A stretch of DNA of 64,000 bases from Burkholderiaceae bacterium (GTDB lineage Bacteria; Pseudomonadota; Gammaproteobacteria; Burkholderiales; Burkholderiaceae_C): assembly GCA_030123545.1 (NCBI GenBank), contig CP126124.1, positions 2,666,001-2,730,000 on the forward strand, in the 5' to 3' direction. The position numbers were made by a program, and so were the translations under genes. Below, piece by piece: positions 1 through 9,905 of the stretch (position 1 is its first letter; each line of letters opens with the position of its first letter). The notes beneath the pieces were generated by a model. It saw only the letters and a program-made list of their open reading frames with translations. It was not told the DNA's origin and did no database searches.

Positions 1-2
1 TC

Positions 3-686
3 GATCCTGCGCGCTGGCAGGCGACGTTCACGATCGCCGCGAACGACTTCCAGCGCGACCTGCTGCTGCCGCTGCTGGTGGCGCGGCTGCGCGCGCAGGC
101 CCCAGGGGTTTCGCTGCGGGTCATCCCATCCGACGTGCCGACGCTGGACATGTTGCGCAATGAACACTGCCAGCTTGCGGTCAGCCCGCGTCCGCCCGAG
201 GGCAGCGACATCATGCAAAAGCGCCTGTTCGAGGACCGCTATCGCGTGTTCTACGACCCCGCGATCCGCGCCGCCCCGCGCAATCGGGCCCAGTACCTCG
301 CAGCCGCCCACGCCACCGTGCTCTACGAGCCGCGGCGCCAGCTCAATCTCGATCAATACCTGGAACGCCAAGGGTTCCGGCGCCATTTCGCGGTGCTGGT
401 GCCCGGCTTTGCCGCGCTGCTGAGATTCGTGCAGGGCAGCGACCTGCTGGCCACGGCACCGGGCATGCTGCAGGCGCAATCGCTGCACGGCCTGGCGAGC
501 GCTCGCGTGCCCCTGCCCTGCCCTGCGCTGCCGATGTACATGATCTGGCATCTGCGCCATCACCACGCCTCGGCGCACCGCTGGGTGCGCAGTCAACTCG
601 ACAGCGTCTCGGCAGCCGTACGGCAACCGGCCGGCAACTCAGTCGTAGAGATCAATCCGCGGGTGCGCAACGCCGCCGAAACCTGA
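3..686 (+). CDS. LysR-family regulator, C-terminal part
   Basis: The open frame enters from the left edge and ends at 686, so the N-terminal winged-helix DNA-binding domain lies outside the window. What is visible is the effector-binding domain of a LysR-type regulator: it begins with the usual beta-strand (TFTIAANDFQRDLLLPLL) followed by the arginine/leucine helix that aligns sites of regulator dimers. The mid-region LAVSPRPP and late LLATAPGML segments fit subdomain II of the periplasmic-binding-protein fold. The target genes cannot be told; the regulated gene is normally divergent and would be left of the window. Family call is good, ligand unknown. Confidence 0.8.
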   Translation, partial: DPARWQATFTIAANDFQRDLLLPLLVARLRAQAPGVSLRVIPSDVPTLDMLRNEHCQLAVSPRPPEGSDIMQKRLFEDRYRVFYDPAIRAAPRNRAQYLAAAHATVLYEPRRQLNLDQYLERQGFRRHFAVLVPGFAALLRFVQGSDLLATAPGMLQAQSLHGLASARVPLPCPALPMYMIWHLRHHHASAHRWVRSQLDSVSAAVRQPAGNSVVEINPRVRNAAET

Positions 687-706
687 CGGTTGCGCGCGGG
701 GCGGCT

Positions 707-1465
707 TCAGGCAGATTGCTGCGGCTGGCGCAGATACAACTCGACCAGCCGGTGGCGCTGCGCCGCGCCGACGTGCAAGGCCTCGGCGAGGTAGCGGTCG
801 ATTCCGCCCCAATCGGCCTGCACGGCGGTCAGCGCGGCGTCGAGGAATTCGCGCTGCACCCGCCACAGCACCTGCACAACTTCGCGCGGTGCGCGTCCGG
901 TGTCGATCTGCGGCGCACGAAACAGGTCGTTCGTCAGCAGATAGTCCTGCATCACCGTCTCGCGCGACACGCCGAGCGCCAGCAGGATCAAGGCCGCGGC
1001 AAAACCGGTGCGGTCCTTGCCGGCGGTGCAGTGGAACACCAGTGGTGTGTCGGTCTCGAGCAGGTGGCCAAACAGCTCGGCGAACCGTGCCGCGTTGTCG
1101 TGCACGAACGCGCGATAGGTCTGCTCCATCAGCCGCACGGTGTCCTGTGCGGTCACTGTGCGGCCGGCCTCGAGCAGGTCCTTCATCCGTTGCACCACCG
1201 TCGGCTCGATCGGCAGCGCATGCTGTACCACGCCCGGCAACTGGTACGGCGTGGCGGCGCGCTCGTGCGTCCCGCGCAGATCGAACGCCCGCGCCAGGCC
1301 GAGCGTCTGCAACTGCTGCAAGTCGTGGCCGGTCAACCCACCCAGCTGATCCGAGCGGAACAGGTGGCGCCAGCGCACCTGCTGCCCGGCTGCCGCCGGA
1401 TAACCACCGAGATCGCGGAAATTGCTGGCGCCTTCGAGGTTCAGGGAACGGGACGGATTCGGCAT
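707..1465 (-). CDS. tyrosine/serine protein phosphatase, dual-specificity type
   Basis: A 252-aa cytosolic phosphatase. The signature loop HCTAGKDRTG (about residues 155-164) holds the nucleophilic cysteine and the phosphate-binding arginine; the N-terminal NFRDLGGY and LFRSDQL motifs are typical of the bacterial PTP family related to MptpB/LipA-like phosphatases, some of which also accept phosphoinositides. The start at MPNPSRS is chosen because the family signature begins a few residues later; longer readings run into an unrelated frame. It follows the transporter gene at 1528-2586 on the same strand with a 62-bp gap, so the two may be cotranscribed. The substrate is unknown. Confidence 0.85.
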   Translation of the reverse strand: MPNPSRSLNLEGASNFRDLGGYPAAAGQQVRWRHLFRSDQLGGLTGHDLQQLQTLGLARAFDLRGTHERAATPYQLPGVVQHALPIEPTVVQRMKDLLEAGRTVTAQDTVRLMEQTYRAFVHDNAARFAELFGHLLETDTPLVFHCTAGKDRTGFAAALILLALGVSRETVMQDYLLTNDLFRAPQIDTGRAPREVVQVLWRVQREFLDAALTAVQADWGGIDRYLAEALHVGAAQRHRLVELYLRQPQQSA

Positions 1466-1527
1466 AGCTCCGTTTATAACGGTGCAGCGCCGGTCGCGCT
1501 GACACCCATCGGACAGCCGACCTGCCC

Positions 1528-2586
1528 TCACGCGCTGCCTGATGCGGCCCAATGCCTGCGCAGCGCGCGCAACTGCCCGATGAACAGCACGATCCAGGCG
1601 ATGAGACCGATGCCGAACGTCAGGTGCGGCAGCAGGCCGAGGAAGCCCAGATCCATGGCCTGCATCATGCGCAAGGTGCTGGCCGCGTACATGCCGAGCG
1701 GAAACACCGCGCCCCAGTACATCGGGTCGTAGGTGAACGGGAAGCGACGGATGCCGTGACGCCAGACCGCGAGCATCAACAGCATCGGAATCCACCAGGT
1801 TCCTGTTGCCCAGTAGAACACGGTGAAGCCCTTGAGGAATGGCAGCGTCGATTCCAGGAACGGCGCGTGCGGCGTGTTGACGATCAGCATCGAGCCGGCC
1901 AAGGTGGAGATCGCCATCGCGCCCATGTTGATCCAGTACGGGGGCGACAGGTCCGCGGGGGAGAATTCGAAGAAGGTGTAGCGATAGAAAATCAGCGACA
2001 TCATCCAGATGTACAGCATCCCGCCGAGCAGCCACATCGACAGCGCGAAGTAGTTCAGCTCCATCCGCGCCGGCTGCGGCACCTCGCCTGCGATCTGCGC
2101 GGCGAGCACCGCCATAGCCTGCGTGGCCACGACGGCGAGCAACCAGCCGCCGTTGATGCCGCGATCCAGCGTAGGCTTGTGCGACTTCACCGTCAGCACG
2201 GTGAAGATCGTGTAGATCAGCGTAATCCATGCGAGGCCCCCGAGCGCGCCGAGCGCGACTGCGATGCGCAAGCTGCCGCCGATCAGCAGGCTCTGGCTCG
2301 CGAGGATCGAGCAGGCGGCGACGAAGGTGAAAAACCCCGGCGCGCGCAGGTGATCGAACAAATCCTCGAGCGTGCGCCGCGGATACCAGATCACACGCGC
2401 CGTCGCAAGCAGGCAGATGATCGCGAACAGCACCCAGTTCAACGCGAACATCACGCCCGGAAGCACCGGCACGCCAAGCAGATGCGCCGCCAGCGACAGG
2501 ATGCCTGTGGCCATGACCATGCTGAAATAGCCCGGCGACATGTCCTCGATCGACGAGCGCACATGCGCGATCAATCCCTGGTTCAT
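1528..2586 (-). CDS. SLAC1/TehA-type (TDT family) membrane transporter
   Basis: 352 aa with about ten hydrophobic helices and the early motif SPGYFSMVMATGILSL, the hallmark of the tellurite-resistance/dicarboxylate transporter (TDT) family, whose fold is the TehA/SLAC1 anion channel. It is an inner-membrane protein, probably an anion or weak-acid exporter or channel. The start MNQGLIAH follows a good ribosome site (GGCGAGGG). A longer frame upstream is Pro/Gly/Ala-rich low-complexity and was dropped. Substrate (sulfite, nitrate, malate, tellurite) cannot be told from sequence. Confidence 0.85.
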   Translation of the reverse strand: MNQGLIAHVRSSIEDMSPGYFSMVMATGILSLAAHLLGVPVLPGVMFALNWVLFAIICLLATARVIWYPRRTLEDLFDHLRAPGFFTFVAACSILASQSLLIGGSLRIAVALGALGGLAWITLIYTIFTVLTVKSHKPTLDRGINGGWLLAVVATQAMAVLAAQIAGEVPQPARMELNYFALSMWLLGGMLYIWMMSLIFYRYTFFEFSPADLSPPYWINMGAMAISTLAGSMLIVNTPHAPFLESTLPFLKGFTVFYWATGTWWIPMLLMLAVWRHGIRRFPFTYDPMYWGAVFPLGMYAASTLRMMQAMDLGFLGLLPHLTFGIGLIAWIVLFIGQLRALRRHWAASGSA

Positions 2587-2800
2587 CCCTCGCCCTCCTG
2601 CCGCCCCTGCAGCGCCAGCCACGCATCCCGGGCATGAAACAGGCCCGGAGACGATCCGGGGGCCCGCTGGCATTCATGAAATATGGTCAGTGCCAGGCGT
2701 TCGTGAACGCCGGCAGCCCTCGGGTCCGAATCGCGCGGCTCACCGATGGCGCCGCCCGCCGGGCGCGCAGCATACCAGAGGCATGGCATGCCGCCGATCT

Positions 2801-3262
2801 TCAGCGTGACGCCATCGCACAGGCCCAACCGTCCGGAGGCCGCGCGGCTTCGAGCGCGTCGGCGAGCGACCCGTGGTCCGCACCGGCGGCGAGTCGGTCG
2901 GCGGCAGCGTAGACGATCTGCTCTTCCTTCGGATTGTGGATTTGCAGCAGCTCGAGCAGTTCGCGACAGGTCTCCTGCAGCGTGTCGACGGGGCCGGCCG
3001 ACTGGCAGGCAGCTGTGAGCTCGTGAACGAGCGGCCACATCTGGCCATGCTCCCGCTTCATCACGAACACCGGCATCGTCAGACCCGATGCTTCGAGCTG
3101 CGGAAACAGGATTTCCTCTTCCGCGTACAGGTGTCGCAGCAGCAGCGCCAGTGACTCGGTCAACGCCGAAAGATGCCCGGTCCCATCGAGAACGCGCTCG
3201 ATTCCTTGGTCGATCCGGTGGTGCTGGCTTTCGAGCAGTCGGCTGGGCGGCATCGTGTTCAT
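2801..3262 (-). CDS. hemerythrin/HHE-domain protein
   Basis: 153 aa, all-helical. The His/Glu ligands of a hemerythrin-like di-iron four-helix bundle are visible: QHHRID near the start, HLYAEEEILFP at about 60, REHGQM at about 90 and HNPKEEQIVY at about 122. HHE proteins of this size bind O2 or NO or help repair Fe-S centres. It is separated by 214 bp from the transporter on the same strand; that gap holds only GC-rich sequence in which I see no gene. The start MNTMPPSRL is 6 bp after a purine-rich site (CGAAGGAT). The physiological role is inferred only from the family. Confidence 0.8.
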   Translation of the reverse strand: MNTMPPSRLLESQHHRIDQGIERVLDGTGHLSALTESLALLLRHLYAEEEILFPQLEASGLTMPVFVMKREHGQMWPLVHELTAACQSAGPVDTLQETCRELLELLQIHNPKEEQIVYAAADRLAAGADHGSLADALEAARPPDGWACAMASR

Positions 3263-3458
3263 CCTTCGCTCCTCGGCTCCGGGCTGCGGCGCGGGATGCG
3301 CGCAGACTGCGCCGCACCATAGCGCAACCAGCAAGAGCCCAACTTGATCCAAGGTAAGCCACCGGCATTCTCTTGAATGTGCACGAGCGTTTGCACCGAG
3401 TTGCGCGGCACGATCTGGTACAACCGAAAGCACTCAAACAGGCAGAGGCAGGTTCGCG

Positions 3459-3959
3459 ATGGGCGAAGACAGCGTGCAACTGGGGCGGCTTCGACGCGTT
3501 GCCGGCGGCGTCGAAGGAAGCCTTGAACGGCTGATCGAGCATGACCGAGAGGCGGTATGGCACATGCTGACCGAGCCGCGGGGGCTGGCACAGTGGCTCG
3601 CGCCCGGATCCATTGAGCTTCGCACTGGCGGCGCGGTTCGCATCGACTTTGTGGACAGCGGGACGGTGATCGAGAGCACCGTGCTCGAATTCGACCCGCC
3701 GCGGCTGCTCGAATATTCATGGAGCAGCGGCAAGGAACCGCAGCGCCCGCTGCGCTGGGAGTTGAACGCCGTCGCGGACGGGACGAAGCTGGTGCTGACC
3801 GTGCGACTTCCAGTCGGCGAGGATGCCGCCAAGGCCTGCGCCGGCTTTGAAGGCCATCTCGAAATGCTGGTGGCGGCGCTCGAAGGGGTTCCGATCAAAT
3901 TCCCGGTCGATCTCTTCCTCGAGGCGCGGCGCGGCTACCAGGAAATGTTGGCCACGTAG
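3459..3959 (+). CDS. SRPBCC (AHSA1-like) domain protein
   Basis: 166 aa. The pattern of a START/Bet v1-like SRPBCC fold is clear: IEHDREAVWHMLTEP, then LAQWLAPG, then RLLEYSWSSG and a last long helix with the AGFEGHLEMLVAAL stretch. Such proteins bind hydrophobic ligands or act as Hsp90-activator-like modules. It stands alone, divergent from the hemerythrin gene with a 196-bp gap, and no ligand is implied by its neighbours. Confidence 0.75.
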   Translation: MGEDSVQLGRLRRVAGGVEGSLERLIEHDREAVWHMLTEPRGLAQWLAPGSIELRTGGAVRIDFVDSGTVIESTVLEFDPPRLLEYSWSSGKEPQRPLRWELNAVADGTKLVLTVRLPVGEDAAKACAGFEGHLEMLVAALEGVPIKFPVDLFLEARRGYQEMLAT

Positions 3960-3985
3960 TCGCCAAGCGAAGCTGGCGCCGCGGG

Positions 3986-5341
3986 TCAGGCCGGAAAGCG
4001 CACCATCACGCCCAGGCCGCGACCCTGCAGCCCGGTGCCGATGTCGACCGCGCCGCCGTGTGCGGCGGCGATCTTCTCGACGATCGACAAACCCAGCCCG
4101 CTTCCGGTGGCGGCATGGCCTTCGACCCGGAAGAAGCGGTCGCGCAGCCGCGCACGATCGGCCTCGGCCACGCCGCCGCCATCATCCATCACCGCCAGCA
4201 GCAGCGCGCCGACCTCGCGCCGCACGCTGACGATGGCTTGGCCGCCGCTGCGCCCGTACTTGATGGCATTGTCGATCAGGTTGTCGAGCAGCGTCGCCAG
4301 CATCGCCGGGTCGCCGGCAAGCTGGCAGTCGGGCTCGGCTGCCAGTTCGAGCTCGATGTTGTTGCGCAGCGCGTCGTCTGCGCGCTGCGCCACGCGGTCG
4401 GCCGCGAGCCGGCCGAGATCGACCGCCTGCCGCATGCCGGACTCGATGTGGTCGAGCCGCGCCAGCAGCAGCAGTTGCTGCGCGAGATGGGTGGTGCGAT
4501 CGACGCCTGCGATCACCTGCTCGATGGCTTGGCGGCGGCTGGCGTCGTCTTGCGCCGCGAGCGCCACCTGCGCCTGCACCTTGATTCCCGCCAGCGGCGT
4601 GCGCAGCTCGTGCGCGGCGTCGGCGGTGAACGCCCGCTCCTTGTCGAGCGAGTGCGCGAGTCGTTCCAGCAAATCGTTCAACGCCGCGATCAGCGCCTGC
4701 GCTTCGGCCGGCACGCGGCGCAGTTGGATCGGCTCCAGGTTGCCGGCATCGCGTACGGCAATGGCATCGGACAGGCGCGCCAGCGGCCGCAGGCCCTGGC
4801 CGATGCCGAACCAGATCAGCAGCGCGAGCACCGGCAGCGCCAGCAGCAGCACCTGACCCATGCGCCCGGCCAGCTGGTTGGCAGGATGCTCGCGCGTGGC
4901 CAGCGGCTCCAGCACCGTCACCCGGTAATCGTGCCGACTGTCGCGCAGGCTATAGCTTCGCCAGTCCCGGCCGGCTATGCTGCGCGTGGCGTAGCCGTCA
5001 TGCAAGTCCTGCGTCGCTGCCGGCGCGCCGGCGCTGGCGAGCAGCAGCCGGCCGTCGTCGCCCCAGACCTGAAACGCCAGCGGCTGCACGCCGCCCTCGT
5101 CCGCGTGGTGGCCGTCGGCCTCACCTTTTTCGCCTGCCTTGCCCGCCTGAGCCAGCCGCGCCAGGCGCTTGAGGTCGAGCATCATCAGCGTGCGCGCACC
5201 CTGCTGCAGGCGGGCGTCGGCCAGTTCGTGGATTTCCTCGCGCGCCTTTTCGTAACCGACGCCGAGCATCGCCGCCCAGACCAACACCAGGCTGCCGAGA
5301 AGCAACAGCAGCAGACGGCGGCGGATCGAGAAGCGCGTCAT
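3986..5341 (-). CDS. two-component sensor histidine kinase (QseC/PmrB-like)
   Basis: 451 aa. There is a transmembrane segment at residues 8-28, a periplasmic domain to about 155, and a second membrane helix (MGQVLLLALPVLALLIWFGI), then a HAMP-like linker. The HisKA box HELRTPLAG, near residue 245, holds the phospho-accepting His. N box (NLIDNAIKYG), G1 (DDGGG) and G2 (GSGLGLSIV) of the ATPase domain are intact. The architecture and the response-regulator partner immediately upstream match the QseC/PmrB group. The periplasmic part has a His/Asp/Glu-rich stretch (GEADGHHADEGG) that could sense cations. It lies 88 bp downstream of its partner regulator. Confidence 0.9.
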   Translation of the reverse strand: MTRFSIRRRLLLLLLGSLVLVWAAMLGVGYEKAREEIHELADARLQQGARTLMMLDLKRLARLAQAGKAGEKGEADGHHADEGGVQPLAFQVWGDDGRLLLASAGAPAATQDLHDGYATRSIAGRDWRSYSLRDSRHDYRVTVLEPLATREHPANQLAGRMGQVLLLALPVLALLIWFGIGQGLRPLARLSDAIAVRDAGNLEPIQLRRVPAEAQALIAALNDLLERLAHSLDKERAFTADAAHELRTPLAGIKVQAQVALAAQDDASRRQAIEQVIAGVDRTTHLAQQLLLLARLDHIESGMRQAVDLGRLAADRVAQRADDALRNNIELELAAEPDCQLAGDPAMLATLLDNLIDNAIKYGRSGGQAIVSVRREVGALLLAVMDDGGGVAEADRARLRDRFFRVEGHAATGSGLGLSIVEKIAAAHGGAVDIGTGLQGRGLGVMVRFPA

Positions 5342-5429
5342 TGGGTAACCTCGGTGCTTGGCACTGCGGTGCGAGCCCCGGCGCCGCCGAAGGCTGCGCT
5401 TCGTTTGCCGGGAGCGGCCGGACGCGGAC

Positions 5430-6095
5430 TCATGCGGATTCCCTCGGAATCAGGTAACCGACCCCGCGGATCGTCCTGATCAGGTCGCTGCCGAGCTTTC
5501 TGCGAAGGTTGTGGATGTGCACCTCGACCGCGTTGCTCTCGATCTCCTCGTTCCAGCCGTACAGGTTCTCCTCGAGCCGCGCGCGTGACAGCGCGATGCC
5601 ACGATGCTCCAGCAGGTCGACCAGGATCGCGCATTCGCGCCCCGACAGCGAGATGGTCTGCTCGCCACGCGTGACCGTCAGGCTGCCAGGCACCAGAACC
5701 AGATCGCGGTAGCGGATGGCGTCGATGCTGCGGCCGTGCGCGCGCCGCAGCAGCGCACGGATGCGTGCCACCAGTTCGGCCAAATCGAACGGCTTGATCA
5801 GGTAATCGTCCGCTCCGGCTTCCAGCCCGACGACACGGTCGCGCACCGTGTCGCGCGCGGTGAGGACCAGCACCGGCAGATCGCTTCCGCGGGCGCGCAA
5901 CTGCCGCAGCAGTTCCATGCCGCTCACGCGCGGCAGGCCGAGATCGAGCACCACGAGTTCGTACGTGGTGGTCTCGAGCGCCAGTTGCGCACTGCGGCCG
6001 TCCTGCGCCCAATCCACCGTGAAGCCGGCCTGCTTCAGACCAGCTTCGATACCGTTGCCGAGGATAGTATCGTCCTCCACCAGCAATAAACGCAT
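5430..6095 (-). CDS. OmpR-family response regulator (QseB/PmrA-like)
   Basis: 221 aa. The receiver domain has the acidic pair (VEDD), the phosphorylated Asp in LVVLDLGLP and the Lys in YLIKPF; the C-terminal winged helix ends in the typical VHIHNLRRKLG and IRTIRGVGYL. The start MRLLLVEDD is fixed by the family; an extension upstream is out of family. It is divergent from the PepSY/cytochrome pair, and the shared 180-bp region carries PmrA-type boxes, so the system probably controls both directions. Confidence 0.92.
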   Translation of the reverse strand: MRLLLVEDDTILGNGIEAGLKQAGFTVDWAQDGRSAQLALETTTYELVVLDLGLPRVSGMELLRQLRARGSDLPVLVLTARDTVRDRVVGLEAGADDYLIKPFDLAELVARIRALLRRAHGRSIDAIRYRDLVLVPGSLTVTRGEQTISLSGRECAILVDLLEHRGIALSRARLEENLYGWNEEIESNAVEVHIHNLRRKLGSDLIRTIRGVGYLIPRESA

Positions 6096-6137
6096 CGCCT
6101 CTCCCGTGGCTTCCCACGCGTCATATCGCCGCTCCAG

Positions 6138-6194
6138 CTTAAGAAATCTGAAGCGCGGCGACAAATAATTTTCGCCTCTTAAGAGTTCCTTCAG
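6138..6194. promoter_or_regulatory. PmrA/QseB-type direct-repeat boxes
   Basis: CTTAAG at 6178-6183 followed after 5 bp by CTTCAG at 6189-6194 fits the half-site plus 5-bp spacing (11-bp period) known for PmrA/QseB regulators. A second pair, CTTAAG at 6138-6143 and CTGAAG at 6148-6153, has its second half-site in reversed orientation and a 4-bp spacer. Both lie in the divergent region between the regulator gene and the PepSY gene, so autoregulation and control of PepSY/b561 are likely. Confidence 0.5.
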
Positions 6195-6275
6195 CGCCGC
6201 GCCGCACTCTGCGCCCATGCCAAACGGCATGCCGGCATCCGCCGGTTCTACCGCAACTCACTGAAGGGAAATGTC

Positions 6276-6563
6276 ATGAAAGCATCTTCATCCAAGGCTC
6301 TCGCCGCGCTGGCGCTCTCCATCCTGTCGCTCGGCGCCTTTGCGACCACCTACAACGGCGAATGCACCGATCAACCAAAGTCCAAGTGGATGAGCACGGG
6401 CGACGTGAAGACCCGGTTCGACGCCCAGGGCTATAGCGTCGGCCGGGTCAAGACCGGCGGCAGCTGCTACGAGGTTTACGCGAAGGACAAGGACGGCAAG
6501 AAGATCGAGCTGTTCGTCAATCCGGTCGACGCCAGCGTCGTCGGCCAGGCGGGAACGAAATGA
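6276..6563 (+). CDS. secreted PepSY-domain protein
   Basis: 95 aa with a Sec signal peptide (Lys-rich start, hydrophobic core ending near AFATT). The rest is one PepSY domain (WMSTGDVKTRFDAQGYSVGRVK ... CYEVYAKDKDGKKIELFVNP, given in parts), with two Cys that could pair in the periplasm. A ribosome site (GAAGGGAAATGTC) precedes ATG 6276. The stop codon overlaps the start of the cytochrome b561 gene (ATGA), so the two are translated together. Small PepSY proteins next to b-type cytochromes and QseBC-like systems are common in betaproteobacteria; the biochemical role is not known. Confidence 0.8.
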   Translation: MKASSSKALAALALSILSLGAFATTYNGECTDQPKSKWMSTGDVKTRFDAQGYSVGRVKTGGSCYEVYAKDKDGKKIELFVNPVDASVVGQAGTK

Positions 6564-7114
6564 AGCCGGCGGTGTTGGCCTCCCGCGCGACCCGGACCGA
6601 AACGGTCCGGGTCTGGGATCCGCTGGTCCGGATCTTCCACTGGTCGCTGGTCGTGGCCTTCTTCGGGGCCTACGCGCTCGGCGACGACGGCGGCCAACTG
6701 CACCAGGCGCTCGGATACACCGTGCTCGGTCTCGTCGCGTTCCGGCTCGTGTGGGGCCTGATCGGCAGCCGACATGCGCGATTCGTGAGTTTCGTGCCGT
6801 CTCCGCGCCGACTGGTCGGCTATCTGCGGGACTTGATCGCGCACCGCGAGGTGCGCTATCTCGGTCATAACCCGGCCGGCGCGGTGATGATCGTCGTGCT
6901 GCTGCTCTCGCTGATCGTCACCGGAAGCACCGGCTGGCTGTTGACCACCGACGCCTTCTGGGGCAGCGAGGCGCTCGCCGGGGTGCATGAAGCGCTGGCC
7001 AACAGCACGCTGTTCCTGGTCGGCCTGCATGTTGCCGGCGTCGTCTTCAGCAGCCTGCGCCACCGCGAGAACCTCGTGCGCGCCATGTTCACCGGGCGCA
7101 AACGGGCAGATTGA
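6560..7114 (+). CDS. cytochrome b561-type membrane protein
   Basis: 184 aa with four predicted membrane helices and haem-ligand histidines in WDPLVRIFHWSL, LHQALGYTVLG, and two late ones (GVHEAL, VGLHVAG). This is the di-haem cytochrome b561 / Ni-Fe hydrogenase b-subunit fold, an inner-membrane electron carrier. It overlaps the preceding PepSY gene by 4 bp, and its expression is probably driven from the PmrA-like boxes upstream. Confidence 0.87.
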   Translation: MKPAVLASRATRTETVRVWDPLVRIFHWSLVVAFFGAYALGDDGGQLHQALGYTVLGLVAFRLVWGLIGSRHARFVSFVPSPRRLVGYLRDLIAHREVRYLGHNPAGAVMIVVLLLSLIVTGSTGWLLTTDAFWGSEALAGVHEALANSTLFLVGLHVAGVVFSSLRHRENLVRAMFTGRKRAD

Positions 7115-7177
7115 TTGACCGCCGCCGCGGGCGATGTGGCATGGGCCACTTCGCCTGCCGCGCGCGAAAGACTGCGA

Positions 7178-8287
<1,110 letters not shown>

Positions 8288-8321
8288 CGATGCTCTCCTC
8301 GGTTTTGGTTTCGTTGGTGAT

Positions 8322-8951
8322 CTACAGCACGGGCTCGAGAATCCCGGGCATGCCGACGAAGCGCGGCAGGCGCCGCACCCGCTCCATCCAGCGCCGGATC
8401 GCCGGATAGTCGTCGCGCGGGATGCCTCCTTCGTGCGACAACGCGATGTACGGAAAGCACGCAATGTCCGCGATCGTCGGCTGGTTGATCGCGAGCCAAT
8501 GCTGGCCCGCCATTTCCATGTCGGACAGATGTTCGTCGATCGTGCGGAACAGCGCATGCGCGCCGGCACGCGCCGCGTCCACGTCGAGCTCGTAACCGAG
8601 CGCATCGTGCAGCCGCGCGGCGGATGACGTACGCGTGATGTCGTCGGCGACCGCGAGCCACATCGCGATCTTTCCCATCGCCGCGGCGTCGTTCGGATAC
8701 CAGGTGCGTGCGGGGTCGTAGCGCGCCGCGAGATAGACGAGGATCGCCTGCGCATCGCGCAGCCGCAGGTCGCCATCGTCGAGCACCGGCAACTGCCCGA
8801 GCGGATTGATCTCGAGGAAGGCTCCCGACTTGTGCGCGCGGCCGGGATAGAAATCGACGGGCACCGCTTGGTACGGTACCTCGAGCAAATGCATCAGCAG
8901 CCGCAGCTTGTAGCAGTTGCCGGACAACTCGTAGTTGTACAGTTTGATCAT
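8322..8951 (-). CDS. glutathione S-transferase-like protein (possible NdmE-like oxygenase partner)
   Basis: 209 aa with the thioredoxin-like N domain (MIKLYNYELSGNCYK, NPLGQLPVLDDGD, DAQAILVYLA) and a C-terminal helical domain holding the conserved PTIADIACFPYIAL. Fold assignment is firm. It lies between the catalytic oxygenase gene and frmA. In caffeine-degrading Pseudomonas a GST-like protein (NdmE) is needed structurally by the NdmC/NdmD N7-demethylase complex; by position I infer a similar role, but an ordinary glutathione-transfer or ring-opening role is also possible. A GTG codon just before the ATG could also start it. Confidence 0.82.
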   Translation of the reverse strand: MIKLYNYELSGNCYKLRLLMHLLEVPYQAVPVDFYPGRAHKSGAFLEINPLGQLPVLDDGDLRLRDAQAILVYLAARYDPARTWYPNDAAAMGKIAMWLAVADDITRTSSAARLHDALGYELDVDAARAGAHALFRTIDEHLSDMEMAGQHWLAINQPTIADIACFPYIALSHEGGIPRDDYPAIRRWMERVRRLPRFVGMPGILEPVL

Positions 8952-8969
8952 CACGCCATCTTCATATCT

Positions 8970-9851
8970 TCAGACAGGACGCGGCGCCGCCTGGACCCCG
9001 TACCGCAACCCCAATTCACGGAGCCGGCGGCGGTAGGCAATCGACATCGCATCGGCGCGCGTCGGCATTTCCGCACGAGGGTCGAGTGGGACCTTCTGTG
9101 GCAACTGGTTTTCCAGAATCGGTTTATCCTGACTGAAGATCGTCTGCTGGAATGCGATGAGTTCGCCGTCGCTGTGTTGGTCGTCGAACACCAGCACGCT
9201 CATGCGCGCCTTGCTTTCCGTTTCACTCACGGGCTGAACATACAGCGCAATCACGTCGCGTTCCCCCACATGCAGCGGGTTGGACTTGTACAGAATCGCC
9301 GCGAACGGCCCGACGACGCGGTAGCTGTATTCGACAAGCATGCCCTCGCTCGCGGAGGCCGCGGCCTTGGGCTGCCAGAAGTTGCATTCGGTCGCCCAGA
9401 TCTCGCCGACATCGTCGCGCGTCTCGACCTTGTACTCGCGAACTTCGGTGTGCGGCTCCTTGCCGAGAATGTTCGTGTGCACGTACGGGAAATGCGCCAT
9501 GTCGAGAAAATTCTCGATGATGCGCAGCCCCGAAGTCTTGACACCGAAGGTTCCGCAATCGATCGTGCGACGCCCCGGTTGACCATACTCCGGCAGTTCG
9601 AACAACTCCCGCTGCGGCTCGCCCAGTGTCACCCACAAGTAGCCGTAGCGCTCGAGCATCTTGTACGCGCCTTTGGCCTTGCCGTCCCAGGCTGAACTGT
9701 CGGCGGACTGCACCTGGGCTGTGGCGTCGCGCCATACGACGATGTCGTGATCGAGCAGCCGCGTGAACAGATGCTCGCCAGGCTTGAGCCGGCTCGCCGT
9801 GGACACGGCAAACCAATCATTCAGCACGACGGGATCGAGTACGGAGATCAT
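8970..9851 (-). CDS. oxygenase catalytic subunit of the Rieske family lacking its Rieske centre (NdmC-like)
   Basis: 293 aa. The mononuclear non-haem iron site is intact: ENFLDMAHFPYVH gives the Asp and two His, and QDKPILENQ gives the third carboxylate. The N-terminal beta domain is present (NDWFAVSTASRLKPGE, DIVVWRD) but the two Rieske iron ligand pairs are missing: after WRD the sequence passes through a short linker straight to YGYLWVTLG. Normal members are about 350 aa, so the deletion explains the size. The frame is open and ribosome site GGAGAAGG precedes ATG, so it looks like a working gene. The missing cluster is present in the separate upstream protein at 9906-10640. Confidence 0.85.
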   Translation of the reverse strand: MISVLDPVVLNDWFAVSTASRLKPGEHLFTRLLDHDIVVWRDATAQVQSADSSAWDGKAKGAYKMLERYGYLWVTLGEPQRELFELPEYGQPGRRTIDCGTFGVKTSGLRIIENFLDMAHFPYVHTNILGKEPHTEVREYKVETRDDVGEIWATECNFWQPKAAASASEGMLVEYSYRVVGPFAAILYKSNPLHVGERDVIALYVQPVSETESKARMSVLVFDDQHSDGELIAFQQTIFSQDKPILENQLPQKVPLDPRAEMPTRADAMSIAYRRRLRELGLRYGVQAAPRPV

Positions 9852-9905
9852 GTCCTTCTCCACGATATCGAACTTGGGCGCATCGAATGCGATCGACGAC
9901 CACCG

